A stretch of DNA of 64,000 bases, taken from the NCBI GenBank assembly GCA_040954595.2, contig CM082595.2, forward strand, positions 5,580,001 through 5,644,000, read 5' to 3'. Source of the stretch: Balanoglossus misakiensis. Taxonomy: Eukaryota; Hemichordata. Below the pieces are notes generated by a model. It was not told the origin of the DNA. It made no database searches and saw only the letters and a list, made by a program, of their open reading frames with translations. Of this stretch, positions 32,861 through 42,200 are shown piece by piece; within the stretch, counting starts at the first letter, position 1, and the number at the start of each line of letters is the position of its first letter. Made by a program: the position numbers and the translations under genes.

Positions 32861-33816
32861 AGCATACATGTAATTTATTCCCTATCTGTTGGAACTGAGT
32901 ACCTCAATACTCAAAGATCTTGCGCACTGCAGTTACTGTACGAGATTGATGGACGTTTTCAACTCTCCACTCCTCCAAGTAAAGTTGACTAAATTTTATC
33001 ACACATTATATTAGTATGACAAATTGCACCATATACAGGAAACGCTTTGGACAGAGAAGGAAATTTTACAGATCTGAAAAATTACCTTATGCGTGTCTCT
33101 TTCGGCAGCTCCCGAATTCAACAAGATGTCCACAATCTCAAAGTGACAGCTTTCTGCTGCTATCTCTACGGCAGTAAAGTTTTCCTAGAATTTCGAACAA
33201 ATATCTTTAAATACCAAATTCCGTTATATAAAAGGAATTGTGAGGACACTCATTTTTTTGGGGGGGGAGGGGGTCATCAAATACCCAATATCCCTGAATT
33301 TCATTGTTTAACTGGCCTCTGGTCAGAATATAAGCCAAAGTGTTCCAAAAGGACAGATTTCTTTCAAAATGGGCCATGTAACCCTTGCGTTCACTTTTAT
33401 TTCGCAATTTTGAATAATTTAATAATGTCAAAATTACCATATTCAGAGTTTCCAATTCAGCACCATTAGCGATCAATAGCTTCACCATGTCTATGTAATT
33501 CTTCATGGCCGCTGTGTGTAAGGCTGTTTCGCGTTTCTGCAGAAAGAATTACGGAAAACGTCAAACAATGTTTGCAGTAGCAGGTATACTGTATAGCTTC
33601 AAACTCCATTGATTATTACCATGTATATCTGTAAGTCGTGACTTTCATACCTTTGTCAATGCATTCACCAAAGCACCGTTGTCTAATAGTAAAGTCGTTA
33701 TTTCTGAGTTGTTTTTCCTCACGGCATAATGCAGTGGCGTCATTTCGGACTGAAATATACAGGAAAAAAATATTGATCCAAACGTTTACTAGAGTGGGTA
33801 GCAATAGTTGTTGCGA

Positions 33817-33900
<84 letters not shown>

Positions 33901-34889
33901 AAAAAAGAAAAAAAAGAAAAAAAGGAAAGACAGAACGAAAGAAATAAATAAACAAAGAAAGAAAGAAACAAAGAAAGAAGGAAGGAAGGAAGGAAAAAAA
34001 GAAAGAAAGAAAGAAAGAAAGGAGGGAGAAAGAAAGAAGGAAAGAAACAAAGAAAGAAAGACTTACCTCATCCCCAACATTCGGATCAGCACCGCATTCA
34101 AGAAGCACCTTGGCCATCCGATAGTTATTTCTTTCCACAGCAAGATGAAGTGGGGTGTTGTGATTCTGATTTTTGGATCAATACATAACATGAAAATGCA
34201 GAATATGATAGTCTACTTATATGATGTGTGTAAGAGATGATATGATATGGTAATTATGATATGAATGTGATATGATTTATGCACGACAACATATTGTACT
34301 TGATCAACCACTACACTCCTATTAGGAGTAAATATTATGGGCTTGTAACAACTGCCTTCCGTACTTCATTTACTCACTTACTTCATTTTTCTCATTGACG
34401 TCAGCCTTATTGTCCAGCAGATATTTCACCATTTCCACATTGCTGTTTCTCACTGCCACGTGTAATGTCTGCTCGCCTTCCTTGATTCGAAACCAAAGAT
34501 GTATATTCCATCAAAACGAATACAAACAACTAGACAAAGACTTGTTTGAATTTACCCATTCATCATCACTGCATTAATGAAATTGTGATCGTCAGACGTT
34601 TCATTCAGAAGAGATTAATACCTAACTATATTATGTATATTCAAATTTCAAGTGTTTGAACAAATGGTGAAATTTGTATTCATTACCTTGCTCACAGCTG
34701 CATGTAAAAGAGGGTTTCGTAATATTTAATATAAATGTATAATCATGTTTTCATATTCTTTGATATTCATCTTGTTTCGTTGGACCACATATCTTGAAAG
34801 TATGTAAACTTAAAATGAATGTGTTCGGCGATTAGGAATTTACATACCTCATCGAAGGAGCCGTCCGGGTCGGTGGAGTGTGTTTCCAT
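27112..34889 (-). CDS. Ankyrin-LRR-Roc-COR (Roco family) protein, about 1450 residues
   Basis: Roco proteins carry a Ras-like Roc GTPase followed by a COR dimerisation domain. Thirteen minus-strand exons, all phase 0: 34848-34889 (ATG at 34889), 34382-34480, 34067-34165, 33651-33749, 33438-33536, 33086-33184, 32698-32790, 32467-32568, 32019-32117, 31736-31834, 31491-31589, 30691-30798 and 27112-30327. Ten exons encode one ankyrin module each; eight are exactly 99 bp, two are 93 and 102 bp. The large last exon holds LRR-like sequence ([14 protein letters not shown], about residues 560-615). The Roc domain follows, with P-loop GHEGSGKT near 655, DFAG switch II and GTHAD. COR comes next ([15 protein letters not shown]), then about 250 residues beginning PCPKC. 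There is no kinase domain, unlike LRRK1/2. The nearest known architecture is invertebrate ankyrin-Roco proteins. Role: probably GTP-regulated signalling, unproven. Confidence 0.88.
32118..32466. repeat. Compound (GGAT)/(GAAT)/(GAAC) microsatellite in Roco intron
   Basis: Two similar blocks at about 32198-32310 and 32325-32455 each run GGAT units, then GAAT, then GAAC, ending in GCATTGGCGGAAGGATGG. The block itself appears duplicated. It lies between two ankyrin exons. Confidence 0.9.
32812..32862. repeat. (TTGA)n microsatellite in Roco intron
   Basis: About twelve tetranucleotide units lie 22 bp from an ankyrin-exon acceptor. Confidence 0.9.
33817..34060. repeat. (GAAA)n compound microsatellite in Roco intron
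   Basis: A purine-only tract of GAAA, GGAA and variants almost fills the intron between the ankyrin exons at 33651-33749 and 34067-34165, ending only about 7 bp from the splice donor. Confidence 0.95.
34687..34719 (-). pseudogene. Relic or truncated ankyrin exon in Roco intron 1
   Basis: The minus strand reads [11 protein letters not shown], the start of an ankyrin module, directly followed by a GTAATG donor. Upstream there is no acceptor AG and an in-frame stop occurs within three codons. It sits between exon 1 and the first ankyrin exon, so it looks like a decayed ankyrin exon. Confidence 0.5.
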
Positions 34890-36804
34890 GGCAACGATCT
34901 GCTCTGAATAATTTTAAGTGCTACTCGGGTATGGTCCTGAAAATGAATTGAACAGACAGAAACCAAGCGAGGCTCAGACATAAGAACTTAACGTTGGTAA
35001 TCGTAAATAGAGATGTGTTTTGTAAATTTCGCCACGTTGCAACGAAACTGCGTCTGGTTATGGTATCGCCCGAAATAGCGGTCTCTGTTCTTGTTTGATG
35101 AGGAATATGTTTGGCTATAACTGTATAGAACTGCGCGGTTCGGGGTTTTCCCCGCTTTATGGTTCATCGATGAATAAGCAGGTGTCTTTGTAGTACGAAC
35201 AAAGCGGCCATTCTTTACATTGTGTTCCTTCGCCGAGCGTGGAAATCCCCGGTCACTAAAGGTACGATGAACGTGTACAGAATCTCAAACTCTCCTACTA
35301 ATAGACTATACAGTTTAAAAAAATATTTGGAGGTGGTGTTAGGTGTAAGTAGGGTACCACTGTTTAATAGACAAACCCGTCACCCCGGACCACTTTCCAA
35401 CGCTTACACCTGCTCGTGGGAATTCCCCTAACCGTCATACGTGAACAAATAGGGGTGACGTTCCGCTAAACTTATCACCCACGCGACCGTAGGCCTACGT
35501 GCATGCGAAAACGCAACGTAAACTATCAATTCATTATGTTGTATTAAATCCAAATAAAATACTGGACATTTTGGGGAAGAGGTTGTTGTAAGTCTCAAAC
35601 GTGGTTGATTGAATTTCTCGCGCGGATAGGCTGAGAGACATTTGGCATATCCAATTTATCACAAAAGTATATGAAACGAAAGTGAAACGTGATACGCAAC
35701 TACCAGTTTTGTCGGTTTCGATATTTCAGCACAGTTACCGACGTCAGCGTTTTTATTTTCCAATGTCTCATGGTACGAACATTTTAATACAAGTAACAGC
35801 TTGTGGGTTACGTTTCGAACGCTTGTACATGTACGTATAACTAGGTCACCTGTTAAATCACTGCCTGATTTGTCGTGCGTTTGTTATGTGTTTGTAAACT
35901 CTCCCTATTTATATACTGTGGTTCACATGGGTATTATAGCCAAGGTCAAGGGCTATGTTATGTAAACGAAAGGTACTTATGTCTGCAGTAGTTGTTTTTG
36001 AACTCTCTTTTTTATACTCAAGATCTGTCCGTTGGTATGCAGGCTTTCTTGAAGTCGACGGTTACAAACGAAAAGTACTGTCAAAGCATACCCACCTTGT
36101 GTCCTGATATATAGCGACGTCTGACACTTCCTCGCTTGTAAGCAATTTATCAATATATCTTGGTTATTTTTCTGACAACTTGTTTGACCACGAGGATCGT
36201 CGTTTGACATAGACATGATTAATTGACTGATCCATTGGTGCGTACAACTCCTAACAGAGCCACTGCGTCATTACCCCCAGCGTTGCTCAGAACTTTCCAT
36301 TTCAGACAGTTAGAACGATTTATATCACATCAGAAATGAGGGAAAGCACTCGCGCTCAGAAGCATAGGGCGAACTTGAATCCAGGTGGAATTTTATCACA
36401 TGGGGGCTACCAATCGCTATCTTACATGAGTTGAATACTTTTGCAACAGATCCGTTCTTTTTACAGTGGTCATCAGTTCTACTTTGGCCAACCATGGAGC
36501 TACCAGTACCTCCATGGGCCAACCAAACGCGCGTATGTATATCGTAGACCTGGAGTGGTTTGAACTTTTGACCATCACGTCACAGTATTACCTTTTTTTT
36601 ACATTTGCAGGACAAAAGGTTCTCGTCGTTGGCAGAATTGGCTAATGATACCACCAGAGGGCGCTTAACTAAAACTAAAAACGCTTCATGGCAAAGTATA
36701 ACCAGTTTTTGTGCAAGTGGGTTCAATTAAAATTGCTGTAGGTTTATGAATCGATGTAATCTATTACACGAACCATTCATACACCAACATGCCATTTAAC
36801 TTTG
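34890..36804. other. Upstream region of the Roco gene
   Basis: No gene is seen on either strand. It should contain the Roco promoter and perhaps a non-coding exon. ORFs at 35222 and 35977 have no recognisable homology. Confidence 0.4.
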
Positions 36805-36810
36805 TTTATT
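36805..36810 (-). terminator. Candidate TMEM222 poly(A) signal
   Basis: TTTATT on plus (AATAAA on minus), about 540 bp beyond the TMEM222 stop codon. Confidence 0.4.
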
Positions 36811-37349
36811 CAAATATCAACCAGTAAATAAAATTGATTTAACACAGTATTAATATTCATAACCCTATACAAGAATATATTTTACTCTAAGCTTTCCTTA
36901 CATGTATTTGCTGAAAGAAATTTTACATTTATTGCTGGATCTAAGAACTTTCCCCTTGGCAATATTTTAGTTTCGGAAATCAAGTATTCAGGTTAATTTC
37001 TAGCATTTGTATTCACTTGCAAAAAAACCCACACTACTGGGTGTTATACACTCAGTAACAAATCAAAGTAACTATAAGGTTTTGTCATTCTTGTGGTTAA
37101 AACTAGATTTCTTTTGGTGCATTTTACCACTTCATGGCTAGAGTAAAAACCGCCCTTGTAAGTAAATGTGGGAGGGTGATTTTCGGCATTGCAGTATTTA
37201 CATTTTGAATTCACCCTAATATGATATGCGGACCACCCCTATTTCTGTCTGTGGTGCCTGCCTGAAATTTTTGTGTTTATACCAAAGCAACCAGGTGATG
37301 AGGTTGAACCACTTTGCATTGTGTAAAAACTTGTACTTAGTTGTTGATC

Positions 37350-38827
37350 TCACAACAAGAAAACCAAACACAGAATGATGGCCAGCAATATAGTGAATGG
37401 TAACCACTGCTTGATCGCACCAAATACACTGTAAAGAAATAGAAGACAAACAGATGATTGTTATTTCACATGTCATTGAATACCCAGCTATGCGTCTCCA
37501 TGTATGTAATGTATGTATGTATGTATGTATGTATGTATGTATGTATGTATGTATGTATGTATGTGTGTGTGTGTGTATGAATGTATGTATGTATGTATGT
37601 ATGTATGTATGTATGTATGTATGTATGTATGTATGTATGTATGTATGTATGTATGTATGTATGTATGTATGTATGTATGTATGTATGTATGTATGTATGA
37701 AATTGTAGTTTTGCTTTTGAGTTATAGTTGAGTGGACACTTACCTGACATACTTGGCTTTGAATAAAATCCAGAAACACAATTTGATCATGTTCCACGAC
37801 TGGCTGCCGTCATACTGCATCAGGTTCAACGCCATGGCAACGTGGGAATGACAGTTGTCACAGCAAAGGTTGTGCTGAAACCGAGACAGAAAGAGATGTT
37901 CACTGTCTGACACATTTGTTGGTTTATGTAATGTAGCTATGAGATTTTGTCATTGTGATTCTTTCCCTGGACAAAACATTCACATATCTGTGTAAAGTCA
38001 ATCCAATCACCATGCTAATGTTTTACTCATTACTCTATTTACCATTCTGTGTTTGTATGTTTCGGATGCCGATGAGACTGCTATGTCCCAATTTTCTTTC
38101 CGTGCATTTGTTGGCTTCAGCTGCAGGTATCTTGTGGGATTACCAAACGCCATGCAGTCTTCCTACAAATTCACGGATAATCATGAGAAAAAGAAAGACT
38201 TATAAGGGCAATGATCATCTTATGCACATGTACCAAACCAGAGACTCTGGTTACAGTCAATGCCATAAGGCAGAGTGCTGTCATAACAACAGACATGATG
38301 GTGGTGATCATTGTGTCGGAGATCGGGAAAAGACAGCAAATTGGGTGAAAAGATGGGACAAAACCACAGTCTGAGTCATTGTACATGGTACACATGAAAT
38401 ATGGAAGGATGACTAACAACTTACAGAAACATAGTAAGGCCCGGCAAAATCTCTAATAACACCAGATGACATGCATATTCCCATGTGACCGATGAAAGGC
38501 AACAACCACCTGGAATAAAACAGACAAAATCAGGGATGTCAAAAAATATGATGAACAATGTTTTGTATATTGCAGCCGCAAACCAAACCTGTACATCGAG
38601 ATTACTCACGTCAAACAAGGAATTGGAGTCCAAACTATGCAAAACGGATATCGACATCGGTCCTTGTCGATCTTGTTGTGGTGCGAATTTTCTGAGTACA
38701 TCGTGATCTTGGACTCTGGCATGTTATTCTCTGGGCCTGGCCGCGTGTCGTTCCCGTTCACCTGCGAGCCAGACGTTGTTCCGTAAGTATTCCTGTTTGT
38801 GTTTCCGTCAGCGTTCGTCGATTCCAT
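37350..38827 (-). CDS. TMEM222: Transmembrane protein 222 (TMEM222)
   Basis: A conserved eukaryotic membrane protein of poorly known role. Five exons join perfectly in phase: 38610-38827, 38425-38509, 38043-38162, 37744-37874 and 37350-37428 (stop TGA 37350-37352), giving 210 residues against about 208 in vertebrates. The variable, polar N-terminus (about 57 residues) is followed by family signatures: [67 protein letters not shown] and a C-terminal hydrophobic segment [13 protein letters not shown]. Cys-His clusters (LCCDNCHSH) typical of the family are intact. Start ATG at 38827 is chosen as the only plausible initiation before the conserved core. The gene is divergent from the TCF19-like gene with 391 bp between the two start codons. 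Intron 4 contains a 200-bp TATG microsatellite. Confidence 0.95.
37497..37698. repeat. (TATG)n microsatellite in TMEM222 intron 4
   Basis: About 200 bp of TATG units with a short GTGT interruption at 37564-37575. Confidence 0.97.
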
Positions 38828-39218
38828 AGTAAATATACACCTAGGGATAACACTGAGTGTATCTTAACATTTGCAGACTGTCATAACGAAGATGCAATAT
38901 TTGGAATTTCTGAAACATAAAACCATATCTTCATGTAAAATCTATATGTTAAAATCAGTTATACAATATTGTTGAAATGTATCACAAAAAGTGTCTTAAT
39001 TCTTGAAGATCAAGCTTAATATTTAATAATCATGCACTCGAAAAACGTATTATTGATTAGGGAACAAAACCTCGTAATGAATTCGCGCGAGATTTTGTGA
39101 GAAGAGCATAAATTAATGGCGGCAGTTTTGAAAGGGAGTACACAAGTTGTGCAACGTCGCTGAAAACTCCGTGCACGCCCCCGTGTTTTGGGCCGTTTCT
39201 CTTTCATGAACTGTCAGG
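38828..39218. promoter_or_regulatory. Bidirectional promoter of TMEM222 and the TCF19-like gene
   Basis: 391 bp separate two divergent ATGs. The region has ATGGCGGC (YY1-like) at about 39115-39122 and a CGCGCGAG box near 39083. No TATA box was identified. Two housekeeping-type genes sharing it is inference from spacing. Confidence 0.6.
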
Positions 39219-42200
39219 ATGGAGAGAGGGGATGCCTTCAATGTTCAGTTCAGAAGAATCGGTCTTCCAGCTACCTGCCGAGGTGTGCCCGACGTATTTA
39301 GGTCAGTAGTAGAGCGAGTTGGCAGTTCTAGCCCCCTTGCTAGTTCTGGGGGTATATGTAAATATCAACATTGGGGCCATTGTGTTTCAGCCTCGCATAC
39401 CATGCTTCCATCAACGGGAGCTTAGCAACGGTGGTAGCGCCCAAGTCAGGCTTATGTAGGATGGAAAATATCGGTTACTTTTGAAAATGGCGGTCGCAAC
39501 TACCTGTACGATTGCAAAATCTAACCCCTTTCGGCCAAGATCGATGTTTTTGCAGCCATGTTTATTGCGTGAATATGTCTGATTTCCTGGTGATGTGATA
39601 GTACGTATGTGTCAGATTCCCGTGTAAGAATTGCAGAGCGGTTGAGTGGTCGCTGGACAACACACATCGTAATCTGCCAACTATCGTGTAAAAGGTCACA
39701 CAGTGTAAATTGGCTGTCAAACTTAGCACTTAATTATAAACAGAACGCAATACCAAAATCACCAGTAATTCACAGTTTCTTTGTGTACACATTTTGTGTT
39801 ATGATCACAGACTTAAAATCTATCAATAGAAAAAACTGTCAAGATATTGAGTTATTAAACCTGCTACTATCACCATGATAAAATTAATCTTGTACTATCA
39901 AGATATCTCAAGACAACTACAGTTATGTATTTTAGCCCTGGAATTGAAAACTCATGACTTTATTGATAGAGTGTGAAATATAAGACCATCTGTATCCTGT
40001 GTAATGATTGGACACCTGTGAATAGGTGGTTTATTTGCAGGGCTTCTGGAACATTAACACATTATTGTCCAGACAATAGCACCATTGTTAAAAAGCCAGT
40101 GTTTTTTTTTTCAAAGTGCAGTGTTCTGAATGAGTGGGCATGTGTATAACGTTGCTGTTTATATGAAATATTATCCAACCATGGGTTAAGCTTGTGTAAC
40201 AAACAACAACAGTTCAGTTAGTATTGCCAAGCAACCTGTTCATGTTACGCATATAATATTTCATCGGCACTGGTGGTATCGACCGTTAGTTCAGTTGTGT
40301 TGATTCCATTTTTGTGAAATCTAACTTGGCCTTTTTTTTAAATATAAAATGTTGCGATTGTTAGAGTAGAAAATGGAGCCTCAGATTATACATGTATTTC
40401 TTTTACTACATGTATGTGCCAAATTTTGCAAATCCTGCAGTGGTAAATACCTAACGGACTCATTGTTCCATTAAAGTAAAATCATACTGAAAACTCCTAT
40501 ACTCCAATTTTTAAAACACATGCAGGCCAGACGTCAAGAGACGATGAAAATAAAATAGTCACTGTATATTACTCACCTTTGCACCCTCATTCTTTGTCAC
40601 CAGAATCACCAAGAAAAGGACGTTGATCGGACGAAACAAAGATGAGGTGGATTTCTTCCTCTTCTCGACAGTTCACAAGAAACTGATCTCAAGAGTCCAC
40701 GCAGAGTTAATTGTGCAGTGCAAACAAGAAGTCCACAGTCCAACATATCATCTCATTGATCGAAGCACTAATGGAACATATCTCAATGATGTCAAGGTAA
40801 GACCAGTTTCTCACTCTGTTCATCTGTTAACCCTTTCTGGCCGGATACACTATATATAGGAGAAATTCGGATACGTTCCCAGAAAGCCAGGCTTGAAAGG
40901 GTTAAAAATCGTCAAACGAATGGAATCTAAGAGTAATAATCATTAATACTCTTAGATCACGAGCGTTTGCCAATTTTATTTTTAATTAATGAATGAGTAA
41001 TTTAACCCTTTCACCACTATGGTCCAGTCCTGTTCTCTATGGTAAGTTTGGACCTCTAAAGAGGGAACTGGGGGTGAAAGGGTTAAATATACCACGAGAC
41101 GGATGACGGAATGTTGTAACTAATATCTTGATCATTGCTGAATAAAACTAAAGCACTGTGGTTATGGCAAACAAGGTAATCCGTGCTTTTGACTTGCAAT
41201 TGTACAATTTAGATTTACATACGATTTAAACAATAGGTAAATTGTCCGCTGGAACAATAGTCTTTTCTTGTGAGCCTGTAAGTTTAAAAAACATGGTCAG
41301 CTGTATGGTTTCCTGTCTATTGGTAGCCTGAACCCTTTCCTCTTCTTGATAAAAGAAATGTCAGTTGTCAAATTCTATGGCAAGCCCCCAAACAATGCCC
41401 CCCCCCCCTCCCTCACACTCACAGCTGGTCTGTCAGTGACACCCCCTCTAAGATCTCAACACTTTTTAAGACAAGCACCTCAGAACATGTACAAATGTAC
41501 ATATCAATAGGCAGACTTTCAATAGACTGCTGACTCTGAATTGGTGAATAATGGCTTGATTAGGTGTTAACAACATATCATGCCTTCTGTGAGACCCAGA
41601 CCATTGACTCATTAAAGCAATGAAAGGGGGATAGTATAATCACACAGTCTGCATTGATTCTCAAGCAATTTTCAGCCCAGACAGTGGAAGTAGTAAACAA
41701 CTTGATTTTATGGCATGATTGAAACCCACTATAAATTATTCAGCATTTCAAAGAAGGATCATCAAGTGGTCATTTCATGATTGCGTATTGTCAAGTCTTA
41801 ATTTTTTTGAGTACAGAGTTGGAAAAATAAACATGCTCAAAATTTCAATCTTGTAGCTAAATTTAGGTTATCTAATAAGCATTATTTATTATTCAACCCA
41901 GGGCTGGGCAAATGTCCTGTTTTTGCAACTTTTGGGTGTCACAGTGTACAAACCTTTTCACTGAAATGTCTATGTTGCTTTGGCAAATTTCACAGGAAAA
42001 GAGTTTCTTGGAGAATACTTAATATGATTCCTCTTAACTATGTTTTGCAGGTTGCAGGGTCAGCCTGTTTGAAGCATGGAGACAAGATTACATTTGGTCA
42101 CATGAAGGGAATTGGTGTGATGCCCGGAACCTTCTCTCAGCAAGTCAACACAGAGTTTTTATTCAGGGTAATGTATGATTTTATTTACCTCAGTTTTCAT

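Noticed and set aside
33616-34240. Frames rich in FLSFFLSF or KERKKERK
   Set aside because: Translations of the GAAA tract; the real coding parts are the two ankyrin exons on either side.
34848-34889. A kinase-bearing LRRK1/2 orthologue
   Set aside because: Ankyrin, LRR, Roc and COR regions are present, but no kinase motifs (such as HRD or DFG/DYG) follow COR before the stop at 27112.
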